Positions 25,371 through 34,983 of a stretch of 64,000 nucleotides of DNA are shown here, piece after piece (the first letter of the stretch is position 1; each line of letters opens with the position of its first letter). The position numbers and the translations under genes are program-made. This DNA comes from Rhizobium sp. NLR16a. GTDB lineage: Bacteria; Pseudomonadota; Alphaproteobacteria; Rhizobiales; Rhizobiaceae. The stretch covers positions 707,501 through 771,500 of the forward strand of contig NZ_CP072865.1 of NCBI RefSeq assembly GCF_017948245.1, given 5' to 3'. The notes beneath the pieces were generated by a model. It made no database searches. It was not told the DNA's origin and saw only the letters and a program-made list of their open reading frames with translations.

Positions 25371-25558
25371 TGGTTGTGGTGGGCGCACATGTCAATTCAT
25401 TCGGCTTGACCGCCACGTCCCTTCGCTCCCGCGCTTCGATCTGCGCCCTAGATATTGTGGTTCAAAAACGGCGGTGAAAATCCTACCTTTCGCAGAATTG
25501 ATCGATCGATCAGAAATAGTCGTTTGTGGCCTTTGCGTTGCAGCGCGATAAGCGGTGC

Positions 25559-26743
25559 ATGCTTTCCCGTCCGCCTCGCTCCGCGCCCAACCTGGTTTCG
25601 ATTGCTGCTGCCGGCGCCGTGGCCATGGCGGCAGCCATGGGCTTCGGGCGCTTCTCTTATACGCCGATCCTGCCCGGCATGATGAGCGGCGTGCCGCTTT
25701 CGGCGGCGGATGCCGGCTTTATCGCGTCGGCGAATTTCGTCGGTTATCTCGTTGGCGCCGTGCTGGCGGCTTATGGCTGGGCGGCGGGGCGCGAACGGCT
25801 GGTGGCGCTCTTGGCACTGCTTGCCAACGCAATCCTGCTCGCTGCGATGGCGGCCACCGATTCCGTTGCGATCTTTGCGGTCATCCGGCTCCTGGCCGGC
25901 CTTGCCAGCGCCTTCGCGATGGTGTTCACCTCGTCGATCGTGCTCAGCCACGGGGCTGCTGCCGGCAATGACCATGTGCAGGCGGCGCATTTCGGCGGGC
26001 CTGGAGCGGGCATTGCGCTTTCGTCGGTCATGGTGCTCCTGATTGGTCTTGGCTTTCACGATGAGCCGGGCGGCTGGCGCGCCGATTGGATCGGCGGGGC
26101 GCTCTATTGCGCGGCAAGTCTCGCCATCGTCTGGTGGCTCTTGCCCACGGCGCCGGCACAGGCAGCGCGGTCGGGCAAGGAACCGGCGCTCAACTGGAGC
26201 CGGCCGATGGTGCTTGTCACGCTGTCCTACGGCCTGTTCGGCTTCGGCTACGTCATCACCGCGACCTTCCTCGTCACCATCGCACGCATGGCGGCGACGG
26301 GAGCTTTCGTCGAATTTCTCTGCTGGTTCATTGCCGGCGTGACGGCGGCGGTGGCGCTGTTTGCCTGGAAGCCGCTCGTCAGACCGCTTGGACTCGGCGG
26401 CGTCTATGTCGCGGCGCTTCTCATCGAGGCCGCCGGTGTGCTCGCCACCGTAGCGCTGCCGCCTTCGGTCGCGCCGCTGATCGGCGGGGCGCTATTCGGG
26501 GCGACGTTCCTGGCGATCACGGCCTACGGACTGCAAATCGGCCGCAAGCTTTCCCCGAAGAGTCCGCGGCGGATCCTGGCGATGATGACGGCCGCCTTCG
26601 GCGTCGGCCAGATCGTCGGACCGATTGTTGCCGGCTGGATTGCCGAACGCTCGGGCAGCTTTACCCTGCCGACGGTGATCGCTGCCGCAGCACTTCTTGT
26701 CTGCGCGGCGCTCGTAATGCCCGTCATCAGGAAAATCGCCTAA
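25559..26743 (+). CDS. MFS transporter, YbfB/YjiJ family
   Basis: About 394 residues from the ATG at 25559, with an upstream GTG at 25526 also in frame. There are twelve hydrophobic segments; the opening 'AAAMGFGRFSYTPILPGMMS' is the family hallmark, followed by 'FVGYLVGAVLAAYG' and the charged 'GWRADWIGGALYCAASLA' loop. Substrate unknown; the family is broadly annotated as sugar or drug exporters. It precedes bacA by 123 bases on the same strand. Confidence 0.85.
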   Translation: MLSRPPRSAPNLVSIAAAGAVAMAAAMGFGRFSYTPILPGMMSGVPLSAADAGFIASANFVGYLVGAVLAAYGWAAGRERLVALLALLANAILLAAMAATDSVAIFAVIRLLAGLASAFAMVFTSSIVLSHGAAAGNDHVQAAHFGGPGAGIALSSVMVLLIGLGFHDEPGGWRADWIGGALYCAASLAIVWWLLPTAPAQAARSGKEPALNWSRPMVLVTLSYGLFGFGYVITATFLVTIARMAATGAFVEFLCWFIAGVTAAVALFAWKPLVRPLGLGGVYVAALLIEAAGVLATVALPPSVAPLIGGALFGATFLAITAYGLQIGRKLSPKSPRRILAMMTAAFGVGQIVGPIVAGWIAERSGSFTLPTVIAAAALLVCAALVMPVIRKIA

Positions 26744-26866
26744 CCGATTACATCTGCGTAACAATCGGCTGAACCCATTGCTGCTTCCTTCGAACTGCCT
26801 TAGTTTCCGGCACAATCAGTGTTCCGACACTCCCGAGACTCACAGTTCAGGAAAGCAAAGCTCCCC

Positions 26867-28132
26867 GTGTTTCATTCCTTCTTTCCCCAGCCGAAACCTT
26901 TCTTCATTTCGCTTGTCGTCTGGACGCTAATTTCAATATTGGGCTGGTATTTCTTCGCGGCCGGTCTCGGCGCGTCGCTCGGATTTGCACCGGTTGCAGA
27001 AGAGCAGCAGCCGATCGATCTTTCCTTCTTCTTGCTGCCCGAAAATGTTTGGTTTTACAGCTATTTCTTTCTCTCGGCGATCATCTTCTGCGGCGCTTGG
27101 CATCTGAAGGCGCTGCACCATCCCTGGAAGCTGTGGTCGATCTGGGGTTCTGCGCTCATCATTTTTGTGACCTATTTCGGCGTGCAGATCACGGTCGTGA
27201 TCAACAATTGGCGCCGCCCATTCGGCGACCTTCTGCAGAACGCCCTGTCGAAGCAGCCGGGCATTTCCGTCGACAATTTCTACAGTCTGATGTGGGTCTT
27301 CTGTCAGATCGCGTTCCTCAGCATGTTCGTGTCGATCATGACCGACTTCTTCACCAGCCACTACATCTTCCGCTGGCGCGCCGCGATGAACGATTTCTAT
27401 ATGTCGAAGTGGGAAAAGCTGCGGCACATCGAAGGTGCTTCACAGCGCGTGCAGGAAGACACGATGCGTTTTTCGAGCACGCTCGAGGGTCTCGGCATCA
27501 GCCTCATCAATTCGGTGATGACGCTCGTGGTCTTCCTTCCGATCCTTCTGGCACTGTCGCACTATGTGACTGAACTGCCGGTCATCGGCCCGCTGGCGAA
27601 TTCCCTGTTCTGGCTGGCGCTGTTCTGGTCGGCATTCGGCACGCTGCTTCTGGCGGTCGCCGGTATCAAGCTGCCGGGCCTGAACTTCCGTAATCAGCGC
27701 GTGGAAGCCGCCTATCGCAAGGAACTCGTCTATGGCGAGGACCATGCGGAGCGGGCGCAGCCGCTGACAGTCAGGGAGCTTTTCAACAACGTTCGGCGGA
27801 ACTATTTCCGCATGTATTTCCACTACATGTATTTCAATGTCGCCCGCTATTTCTACATTCAGGCGGACGCACTCTTCGTGGTCTTCATGCTGGTGCCGAC
27901 GATCGTGGCCGGGACGATCACCTACGGCATCTTTCAGCAGATCTCGACGGCCTTCGGCCAAGTCAGCAATTCGTTCCAATATCTGGTCAATTCCTGGACG
28001 ACGATCATTGAGCTGCTCTCCATCCACAAGCGCCTCAAGGCCTTTGAGGCGGCCATTGACGACGAGCCGCTGCCTGCGATCGATCGACACTATCTGGAGC
28101 GCGAGGCTGGTGTCGTGCATGCGGATGGTTGA
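26867..28132 (+). CDS. bacA: BacA peptide transporter (SbmA/BacA family)
   Basis: 421 residues from a GTG at 26867 ('VFHSFFPQPKPFFISLVVW'), the same start context as S. meliloti BacA; a GTG at 26819 would add 16 residues. Multiple membrane helices carry the family motifs 'YLVNSWTTIIELLSIHKRL' and 'TMRFSSTLEGLGISLINS'. BacA imports peptides, including plant NCR antimicrobial peptides, and affects very-long-chain fatty acids in lipid A; it is required for bacteroid survival in legumes making NCR peptides. An AGGAAAG element lies 11 bases upstream of the GTG. Confidence 0.92.
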   Translation: MFHSFFPQPKPFFISLVVWTLISILGWYFFAAGLGASLGFAPVAEEQQPIDLSFFLLPENVWFYSYFFLSAIIFCGAWHLKALHHPWKLWSIWGSALIIFVTYFGVQITVVINNWRRPFGDLLQNALSKQPGISVDNFYSLMWVFCQIAFLSMFVSIMTDFFTSHYIFRWRAAMNDFYMSKWEKLRHIEGASQRVQEDTMRFSSTLEGLGISLINSVMTLVVFLPILLALSHYVTELPVIGPLANSLFWLALFWSAFGTLLLAVAGIKLPGLNFRNQRVEAAYRKELVYGEDHAERAQPLTVRELFNNVRRNYFRMYFHYMYFNVARYFYIQADALFVVFMLVPTIVAGTITYGIFQQISTAFGQVSNSFQYLVNSWTTIIELLSIHKRLKAFEAAIDDEPLPAIDRHYLEREAGVVHADG

Positions 28133-28163
28133 TGCCTAGGATTTGGCTGGAGCGGGCGAGGTG

Positions 28164-28377
28164 GTGCCATGCGGCCCCCTCATCCGGCTGCCACCACCGA
28201 CCGGGGTCGAGCCACTGGTCTCGACCCGTCCTTCGGACCCCCGAGGGGAGAAGAGACTCGTGGCAATGCCTCGCCTTGATCCATCGCTCGAGAGAATTTT
28301 CGTGGACTTTGCGATTCCCTCTTCTTCCCAGAGGGGAGAAGGTGCCCGTCAGGGTGGATGAGGGGGCCACACGGCAC
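28164..28377. repeat. RIME-like rhizobial intergenic mosaic element
   Basis: The ends form a long imperfect inverted repeat: GCGGCCCCCTCATCC on the left and GGATGAGGGGGCCAC on the right. Inside are stems such as GGTCGAG/CTCGACC-like and CCGAGGGGAGAAG blocks. The wording matches the Rhizobium intergenic mosaic elements known from several rhizobia. It fills the gap between convergent bacA and the deacetylase gene. Confidence 0.75.
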
Positions 28378-28402
28378 CACCCCCCGTTCTCAAAAGCTTT
28401 CG

Positions 28403-29392
28403 TCAGAGCCCCGACGTCCGCTCCAATTTCCCACGCGCCTCGATCATCGGAATCGCTTCGGAATAGCTCACACAGGCCACGTCCGCCCGGTGGCAGACGT
28501 CGCTGACCAGGCGGTCAAGCGCGCGCCAGTAGGCGCCGCCGTTCATTTCGACGAAATGGAAGCCGAGCTGGAGGGGGATGCGGTCGCCGTTATACTGGCT
28601 GTCGAAAACCTGGGAGAAGGCGGCGTAGGCGCGGTCCTCGAATGCCTTCGTATCCGCGCTGTCCTCCTGACCCTTGGAATGGCGGACGAAGAGGTTGTAG
28701 TCCATGCCGATGACCGGCTTTTCGCTGGGGCCTTCGGGAATCAGGGGGAGGCCGAAGCGGAGGATGCCGTCTTCCTCGACAGGCATCGCCGGGCCTTTGG
28801 TCACGAGGCTTGCGTCATAGGTGAAGCCCGCCTTCTTTTCGGCGGCGATCATGTCGGCGCCCGCCGTCGCCGAGAGATAGGGGGCGCGAAAGCCTTTGAT
28901 GCCATGGTCGACCAGATCCTGCCAGCCGGCGGGTTCTTCAAGGCCGACGCTCTTCCAGGCATTTTTCAACGTCGCATGGAAGGTCGCGTATTCGGCCGAC
29001 CAGTCGGCCTCGCTCCAGAGGCGGCCGTCAAAATGGCCGCACGCATGGCTTGCTATGTCGTGGCCTTCGAGATGGGCGTGCCAGATATTGCCGAGGCGCT
29101 CGCGGATCTCGTCGTCGCTCCGGGCAAAGCCGACATTGGATTTTCCGGGTTTCTGGTGCGGCGCCTGATAGGCCTTTTTCGCCGCCTCGTTCATCAGGAA
29201 GGTGCAGGAAAGGAAATAGGTGAAATGGGCGCCGTTCCTGGCGGCCATCTCGCGGCTTTTCAGCCAGAGCGCGTTGTTGTGGGCACCGTCGAAGGAGATG
29301 ATGACCAGTTGCTTTGGCCGGTCGGCCGCCTCTGCCACCGCGGGAAGAACGAGAGAGGCAATCAGACAGGTGGCGAGGAGAGGGCGAGACAT
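28403..29392 (-). CDS. Exported polysaccharide deacetylase family protein
   Basis: About 329 residues from the ATG at 29392 (a GTG at 29398 is in frame). A signal peptide 'MSRPLLATCLIASLVLPAVA' precedes the NodB-homology fold: 'VIISFDGAHNNALW' gives the catalytic Asp and 'IASHACGHFDG' the HxxxH metal pair. Such proteins remove N- or O-acyl groups from polysaccharide or peptidoglycan in the periplasm. The insert of about 80 residues between the Asp and His motifs is longer than in NodB. No polysaccharide cluster adjoins it, so the substrate is open. Confidence 0.8.
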   Translation of the reverse strand: MSRPLLATCLIASLVLPAVAEAADRPKQLVIISFDGAHNNALWLKSREMAARNGAHFTYFLSCTFLMNEAAKKAYQAPHQKPGKSNVGFARSDDEIRERLGNIWHAHLEGHDIASHACGHFDGRLWSEADWSAEYATFHATLKNAWKSVGLEEPAGWQDLVDHGIKGFRAPYLSATAGADMIAAEKKAGFTYDASLVTKGPAMPVEEDGILRFGLPLIPEGPSEKPVIGMDYNLFVRHSKGQEDSADTKAFEDRAYAAFSQVFDSQYNGDRIPLQLGFHFVEMNGGAYWRALDRLVSDVCHRADVACVSYSEAIPMIEARGKLERTSGL

Positions 29393-29512
29393 GGGCACCG
29401 CGACAATTTGTTCGCGGTTTCCCTCCGATAGAATTGCGGCGAAGCTGCGGTCTTGCTGGTATTTTTTCCCGCCAACCGCTAAGTCATGTCAAACTGCACG
29501 GAAGGGACCGCA

Positions 29513-30097
29513 ATGGCACTGCTTATCGTCGGCATCATACTTTTTCTCGGTGTGCATCTGGTGCGGGTGGTGGCTCCGGATCTGCGTCGCTCGATGATCG
29601 TGCGCCTCGGCGAGAATGGCTGGCGTGCCGGGTATTCGGTTGCGAGCATCCTCACACTGATCCTGTTGATCTACGGATTCGGGCAGGCCAGGCAGGTGAC
29701 CGGCATGCTCTACAATCCGCCGGTCTGGATGGCGCATATCACCATTACGCTGATGTTGATCGCGCTGATCTGTCTCGTCGCCTCGCTGTTGCCGGCCGGA
29801 TACATTGCGAGCAAGACCAAGCATCCGATGGTGCTGTCGGTGAAGATCTGGGCGCTGGCGCATCTGCTCGCCAATGGCGAGACGTCGTCGGTCCTGCTGT
29901 TTGCGGCGTTCCTTGCCTGGGGCGTGATCGTGCGCATTTCGCTCAAGCGTCGCGAGCGGGCGGGCGAAATCACGCGCCGGCCCTTCGTCTCGGCCAAGTA
30001 CGACCTCTATGCCCTTGTCATCGGCATCGTCGTCTGGGCGCTGATCATCTGGAAGCTGCACGAATGGCTGATCGGCGTTTCGCCGCTCGCCATGTGA
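29513..30097 (+). CDS. NnrU family integral membrane protein
   Basis: 194 residues from the ATG at 29513, with GGAAGGGA upstream. Five to six hydrophobic segments are present; 'VHLVRVVAPDLRRSMIVRLG' after the first helix and 'KHPMVLSVKIWALAHLLANG' are the family signature. NnrU was first noted beside nitrite/NO reductase genes in denitrifiers and is related to the NnrU/isomerase membrane family. Here no denitrification genes adjoin, so the link is weak. Confidence 0.88.
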   Translation: MALLIVGIILFLGVHLVRVVAPDLRRSMIVRLGENGWRAGYSVASILTLILLIYGFGQARQVTGMLYNPPVWMAHITITLMLIALICLVASLLPAGYIASKTKHPMVLSVKIWALAHLLANGETSSVLLFAAFLAWGVIVRISLKRRERAGEITRRPFVSAKYDLYALVIGIVVWALIIWKLHEWLIGVSPLAM

Positions 30098-30202
30098 CGA
30101 ATCTTTCACATCCCCCTTACAATGGCGGCAAAATGGGGTAGAAGGCCGGAAATGTGCGTGTCATGCACATGCGTATAGGTATTTCCGCGGCCGGAGACGA
30201 GA

Positions 30203-30886
30203 ATGGCATTCAACGACGACAGCTTCATCCGTGAAGTCAACGAGGAATTGCGGTCCGATCAGATGAAGGGCGCCTGGCGCCGGTTCGGCCGCTATATCAT
30301 TGTCGTCGCCATCCTGATCGTCGCCGGCACCGCCGGCAAGGTTCTCTATGAATATTGGGACGACAACCGCTCCTCCAGCGCCGGCGACCAGTTTCTGGCG
30401 GCGATGAAGCTTGCCGACGAAAACAAGAACGACGAGGCGCTGGCCGCGCTTGAAAAGCTGGAGAAGGAAGGCCATGGCGCCTATCCGGTGCTGGCGCGCA
30501 TGCGGGCGGCGACCGTCAAGGCGCAGAAGGGCGACGCTGCGGCGGCGATCACCGCCTTCAACGAAATCGGCAAAGACAACAGCGTTCCGGCTGCCGTGCG
30601 CGATGCCGCCAAAATGCGCGCGGGCTGGCTGCTGATCGAGAACGGTTCTTATGAGCAGGTTTCGGCCGCGATCGAAGAAATGGCCGTGCCGAGCAGCGCC
30701 TTCCGCCATTCGGCGCGCGAAGCACTCGGTCTGGCCGCCTACAAGGCCGGCAACATGGCGCAGGCGCGGCAATGGTTCCAGTCGATTGTCGACGACACCG
30801 GCAGCCCGCGTCCTGTTGCCAATCGCGCTCAGATGATGCTTGATCTCATTACCGCATCCGGCAAGGCGCCCGCCGCGCAGGGCTGA
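30203..30886 (+). CDS. YfgM-like tetratricopeptide membrane protein
   Basis: 227 residues. The N-terminus 'FIREVNEELRSDQMKGAWRR' is followed by one transmembrane helix (about residues 31-50, 'YIIVVAILIVAGTAGKVL') and a periplasmic TPR domain ('ALAALEKLEKEGHGAYPVLA'). YfgM-type proteins associate with the Sec translocon and periplasmic chaperones. It lies 16 bases upstream of der, as in many proteobacteria, though bamB (usually between them) is absent here. Confidence 0.85.
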   Translation: MAFNDDSFIREVNEELRSDQMKGAWRRFGRYIIVVAILIVAGTAGKVLYEYWDDNRSSSAGDQFLAAMKLADENKNDEALAALEKLEKEGHGAYPVLARMRAATVKAQKGDAAAAITAFNEIGKDNSVPAAVRDAAKMRAGWLLIENGSYEQVSAAIEEMAVPSSAFRHSAREALGLAAYKAGNMAQARQWFQSIVDDTGSPRPVANRAQMMLDLITASGKAPAAQG

Positions 30887-30902
30887 GTTTTAAGGAAAAA
30901 GA

Positions 30903-32324
30903 ATGAGTTTCACGGTCGCCATCGTCGGTCGTCCGAATGTCGGCAAGTCGACGCTTTTCAACCGCCTGGTGGGCAAGAAGCTTGCGCTCGTCGACGATAC
31001 ACCCGGCGTGACGCGCGACCGCCGGCCGGGTGACGCGCGGCTGATGGGTCTGACCTTTACGATTATCGACACGGCCGGTCTGGAAGAAGCCGACGAGGAA
31101 AGCCTGCAGGGCCGGATGCGCGCGCAGACGGAAGCGGCAATCGATGAGGCTGATCTTTCGCTTTTCGTCGTCGACGCCAAGAACGGGCTGACGCCAGTCG
31201 ATACTGCCCTGGCCGAAATGCTGCGCCGGCGCGGCAAGCCGGTCGTGCTCGTCGCCAACAAATCCGAGGCGCGCGGCTCCGACAGCGGCTTCTACGACGC
31301 CTATACGCTCGGCCTCGGCGAGCCGACGCCGATTTCGGCCGAGCACGGGCAGGGCATGCTCGACCTGCGCGACGCGATCGTCGAGGCGATCGGTAAGGAC
31401 CGTGCCTACGCCAAGGAGGATGTCGCCGTCACGGACGTTGATATCTCCCACTCGGCCGATGAAGGTGAGGACGAGGACGAAGAGCCCGCTTATGACGAGA
31501 CCAAGCCGCTCCGGGTGGCGATTGTCGGCCGTCCGAATGCCGGCAAATCGACACTGATCAACCGTTTCCTCGGTGAGGACCGGCTGCTAACCGGGCCGGA
31601 GGCGGGCATTACCCGCGATTCCATCTCGGTCGAATGGGACTGGCGCGGCCGCACTATCAAGATGTTCGACACGGCCGGCATGCGCCGCAAGGCGCGGGTG
31701 ACCGAGAAGCTGGAAAAACTTTCCGTGGCCGACGCGCTGCGCGCCATCCGTTTCGCCGAGACCGTCGTCATCGTCTTTGACGCGACGATCCCTTTCGAGA
31801 AGCAGGACCTGCAGATCGTCGACCTCGTGCTGCGTGAGGGCCGCGCGGCCGTACTTGCCTTCAACAAGTGGGATATGATCGAGGACCGGCAGGCGGTGCT
31901 GGCGGATCTGCGCGAAAAGACCGATCGGCTGCTGCCGCAGGCGCGCGGTATCCGCGCTGTGCCGATCTCCGGCCAGACCGGCTGGGGCCTCGACAAGTTG
32001 ATGCAGTCGATTATCGATACCGACAGGGTCTGGAACAAGCGCATTTCGACGGCGCGGCTCAATCGCTGGCTGGAGACGCAGCAGATCCAACATCCGCCTC
32101 CGGCCGTTTCCGGCCGCCGCATCAAGCTGAAATACATGACACAGGTCAAGGCCCGTCCGCCGGCCTTCATGATTTCCTGCACCCGCTCCGACGCGCTGCC
32201 GGAATCCTATACGCGCTACCTGATCAACGGGCTGCGCGCCGATTTCGATATGCCGAGCGTACCGATCCGCATCCATTTCCGCTCGCCTGATAATCCGTAC
32301 GAGTCGAAGAAGAGGCGGACGTAG
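30903..32324 (+). CDS. der: Ribosome-assembly GTPase Der (EngA)
   Basis: 473 residues with two tandem GTPase domains: '[16 protein letters not shown]' (residues about 8-23) with 'DTAG', and '[16 protein letters not shown]' (about 208-223) with 'DTAGMRRK' and 'NKWD'. A C-terminal KH-like domain follows ('RLNRWLE', '[20 protein letters not shown]'). The acidic linker '[14 protein letters not shown]' separates the domains. Der is essential for 50S subunit maturation. It is the second gene of the unit with the YfgM-like protein. Confidence 0.96.
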   Translation: MSFTVAIVGRPNVGKSTLFNRLVGKKLALVDDTPGVTRDRRPGDARLMGLTFTIIDTAGLEEADEESLQGRMRAQTEAAIDEADLSLFVVDAKNGLTPVDTALAEMLRRRGKPVVLVANKSEARGSDSGFYDAYTLGLGEPTPISAEHGQGMLDLRDAIVEAIGKDRAYAKEDVAVTDVDISHSADEGEDEDEEPAYDETKPLRVAIVGRPNAGKSTLINRFLGEDRLLTGPEAGITRDSISVEWDWRGRTIKMFDTAGMRRKARVTEKLEKLSVADALRAIRFAETVVIVFDATIPFEKQDLQIVDLVLREGRAAVLAFNKWDMIEDRQAVLADLREKTDRLLPQARGIRAVPISGQTGWGLDKLMQSIIDTDRVWNKRISTARLNRWLETQQIQHPPPAVSGRRIKLKYMTQVKARPPAFMISCTRSDALPESYTRYLINGLRADFDMPSVPIRIHFRSPDNPYESKKRRT

Positions 32325-32434
32325 GGTTTAAGGGTGGTTGGGCTCTTACGCGGCATTGTTGCGCCGCGCGCCCGTTCTTCTGCTCGTCTAGCGGCGACGA
32401 CACGCTTCGCAGCGCCCTGCACAGAAAGAACTGA

Positions 32435-33616
32435 TCAGTCTGCGGATGAGAGAGGCCCGGCGGTTTCGCCGGGCTTTCTGCTTCTTGGAAGCGACTTGGC
32501 AAATTGCCAGGCCTTTTTCCATTTGGGCGTGATGACCCCATTGGCCGCGCGAATATTGTTGATGAATTGCTGCGTTGCCGCTTCCCAGGAATATTGCATG
32601 GCAAGCTCACGCGCCTTGGTGCGCGAGGCGGAGAGAGCGGCCAGGCACGCGGCCTGCAGGTCGGCGTCCAGTGCTCCGACCTCGCTGTCCTCGCCGATGA
32701 TATCGAGCGGGCCGGTGACCGGGTAGGCGGCGACCGGCACGCCCGATGCCAGGGCTTCGAGAATGGTATTACCAAAGGTATCGGTGAGCGAGGGGAAGAC
32801 GAAGACATCGGCCTGCGCGTAGATTTTCGCCAGATCCTCGCCGAATTTCACTCCGGTGAAATGGACGTTCGGATAACGCTGCTCCAGCTCGGCGCGCGCC
32901 GGACCATCGCCGACGACGACTTTGGAGCCTGGCAGGTCGAGGTCGAGAAATGCCGGAAGGTTCTTTTCCAGCGCCACGCGGCCGACGGTCATGAAAATCG
33001 GGCGAGGGAGGCCAAGGGGCTCCGGCTCAAGCGGCATCGGATGGAATTGCGTGGCGTCGATGCCGCGGGTCCAGGGCATCAGGTTCTTGATGCCTCTCGC
33101 GGCCAGTTCGCGCGCAAGGCTTGGCGTCGCGACCATGCAGCCGGCGCCGCCATTGTGGAACCAACGCACGAAGGCATAGAGCCAGCTCTCCGGGATCGGC
33201 AGGCGGGCAGACACATATTCTGGAAAGCGTGTGTGATAGCTGGTGGAGAAAGGCATGCGCTTGCGCAGGCACCAGCGGCGGGCGGTCAATCCCAGCGGAC
33301 CTTCGGTGGCAATATGCACATAGGTCGGATTGTGCTTTTCGATCTCTCGCGCGACACGTCGGTAATTGGCAATCGACAGCCGGATTTCCGGATAGGTCGG
33401 GCAGGGGATGCTATGGAAACGCTCCGGCGTCACCATCGCAACCTCGACACCCATTTTCGCCAGTTCGCGATTGGTGTTCTCGATCGAGCGAACGACTCCG
33501 TTGACCTGCGGATGCCAGGCGTCGGTAACGATTACCAGCCTTTCCGGCAGGTTTCCGGCGGCTGCGGCATGGGCCCAGCTCTCGCCGCTATAAGTGTTTG
33601 CCGGACGTTGCAGCAT
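32435..33616 (-). CDS. Glycosyltransferase family 4 protein (MgtA-like)
   Basis: 393 residues from the ATG at 33616. GT-B fold with 'LVIVTDAWHPQVNGVVRSIE' at the N-terminus, a nucleotide-sugar region 'TVGRVALEKNLPAFLDLDLP', and the donor motif around 'FVFPSLTDTFGNTILEALAS'. The wording resembles GDP-mannose- or UDP-sugar-dependent alpha-glycosyltransferases acting on membrane lipids (MgtA/DgdA type). Sugar and acceptor are not certain. The last codons overlap a hairpin that looks like the der terminator. Confidence 0.82.
   Translation of the reverse strand: MLQRPANTYSGESWAHAAAAGNLPERLVIVTDAWHPQVNGVVRSIENTNRELAKMGVEVAMVTPERFHSIPCPTYPEIRLSIANYRRVAREIEKHNPTYVHIATEGPLGLTARRWCLRKRMPFSTSYHTRFPEYVSARLPIPESWLYAFVRWFHNGGAGCMVATPSLARELAARGIKNLMPWTRGIDATQFHPMPLEPEPLGLPRPIFMTVGRVALEKNLPAFLDLDLPGSKVVVGDGPARAELEQRYPNVHFTGVKFGEDLAKIYAQADVFVFPSLTDTFGNTILEALASGVPVAAYPVTGPLDIIGEDSEVGALDADLQAACLAALSASRTKARELAMQYSWEAATQQFINNIRAANGVITPKWKKAWQFAKSLPRSRKPGETAGPLSSAD
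32455..32477 (+). terminator. Terminator-like hairpin for der, inside the glycosyltransferase 3' end
   Basis: GCCCGGCG (32455-32462), loop GTTT, CGCCGGGC (32467-32474), then TTT. The stem is perfect and points to the plus strand, so it could end der transcription 131 bases after its stop. The same bases encode the final residues of the convergent glycosyltransferase. Confidence 0.55.
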
Positions 33617-33817
33617 GTCGCGATTTCCATCCGCGTTGCAGTGATCTGTCAACGCTCAACCCCAAAGCGGGGTTCCGGAACGGCGATTCCCGCTTGCCTA
33701 TTTTGAGGCATGACCATGATGGAAATATTACAGCCGCTTGCCAGTATTTTCAGGCGTTTAGCGGCTCGATCGGCGCGAATATGCCAGCGGCCGACGATGT
33801 TTTTCAGGCAGAAAGAA

Positions 33818-33844
33818 TGACGGCGCCGGTCGGAGACCGGCGCC
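33818..33844 (-). terminator. Terminator of glnII
   Basis: GGCGCCGGTC (33822-33831) pairs perfectly with GACCGGCGCC (33835-33844) around GGA. On the minus strand the stem is followed by GTCATTCTTTCT. It begins 11 bases after the glnII stop. Confidence 0.7.
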
Positions 33845-33854
33845 GCTTGGGAGG

Positions 33855-34895
33855 TTAGGCGGCAGCGGAAGCCGAACCGGCGAGCGGAACTTCCGAGATC
33901 GTCTTCAGAACCTGCGAAGCGATCTGGTAGGGGCAGCCCTGCGAGTTCGGGCGGCGATCTTCCAGATAGCCCTTGTAATCGTTCTTGACGAAGGAGTGCG
34001 GCACGCGGATAGAAGCGCCACGGTCGGCAACGCCGTAGGAGAACTTGTTCCACGGAGCCGTCTCGTGCTTGCCGGTCAGGCGCTTGTCGTTATCGGGACC
34101 ATAGACGTTGATGTGATCCATCAGGTTCTTTTCGAACTGCGCCATTAGCGCTTCGAAATAGGCCTTGCCGCCGACTTCGCGCATGTACTTGGTCGAGAAG
34201 TTGCAATGCATGCCCGAACCGTTCCAGTCGGTGTCGCCGAGCGGCTTGCAGTGATATTCGATGTCGATGCCGTATTTTTCGGTCAGGCGCTGCAGGAGGT
34301 AACGTGCCATCCAGATCTGGTCGGCGGCCTTCTTGGAGCCCTTGCCGAAAATCTGGAATTCCCACTGGCCCTTGGCCACTTCGGCGTTGATGCCTTCGTG
34401 ATTGATGCCGGCAGCGAGGCAGAGATCGAGATGCTCTTCGACGATTTCGCGGGCGACGTCGCCGACATTCGAATAGCCGACGCCGGTGTAGTAGGGGCCC
34501 TGCGGAGCCGGATAACCCTGCTCGGGGAAGCCGAGCGGGCGGCCGTTCTGGTAGAAGAAATATTCCTGCTCAAAGCCGAACCAGGCATCTTCGTCGTCGA
34601 GGATGGTGGCGCGGGCGTTGCTCGGGTGCGGCGTGACGCCATCGGGCATCATGACTTCGCACATGACGAGCACGCCGTTGGTGCGGGCCGGGTCAGGATA
34701 GATGGCGACGGGCTTCAGCACGCAATCGGAGCTGCGGCCTTCGGCTTGCATCGTCGACGAGCCATCGAAGCCCCAGAGCGGAAGCTGTTCCAGCGTCGGG
34801 AATGCGTCGAATTCCTTGATCTGCGTCTTGCCACGCAGGTTCGGTACCGGGGTGTACCCATCGAGCCAAATATACTCGAGCTTATATTTTGTCAT
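33855..34895 (-). CDS. glnII: Glutamine synthetase II (eukaryotic type)
   Basis: 346 residues from the ATG at 34895 ('MTKYKLEYIWLDGYTPVPNL'), the size of GSII and shorter than GlnA. Motifs include 'LPLWGFDGSSTMQAEG' (N-terminal substrate latch), 'FGFEQEYFFY', 'GINAEVAKGQWEFQ', 'WNGSGMHCNFST' (ammonium/metal site) and 'RGASIRVP'. GSII assimilates ammonia and is not adenylylated like GSI; in rhizobia it is induced under nitrogen limitation through NtrC and sigma-54. A sigma-54 promoter lies 89 bases upstream. A DUF2735 gene is divergent from it. Confidence 0.96.
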   Translation of the reverse strand: MTKYKLEYIWLDGYTPVPNLRGKTQIKEFDAFPTLEQLPLWGFDGSSTMQAEGRSSDCVLKPVAIYPDPARTNGVLVMCEVMMPDGVTPHPSNARATILDDEDAWFGFEQEYFFYQNGRPLGFPEQGYPAPQGPYYTGVGYSNVGDVAREIVEEHLDLCLAAGINHEGINAEVAKGQWEFQIFGKGSKKAADQIWMARYLLQRLTEKYGIDIEYHCKPLGDTDWNGSGMHCNFSTKYMREVGGKAYFEALMAQFEKNLMDHINVYGPDNDKRLTGKHETAPWNKFSYGVADRGASIRVPHSFVKNDYKGYLEDRRPNSQGCPYQIASQVLKTISEVPLAGSASAAA

Positions 34896-34983
34896 CGTGA
34901 CTCTCTCAATGCGACGAAGGTGAGCAAACCCGGATGATCTGGGCGCGCAAACGCATCCGACCGCCAGGGGATGCACCTAGTGA

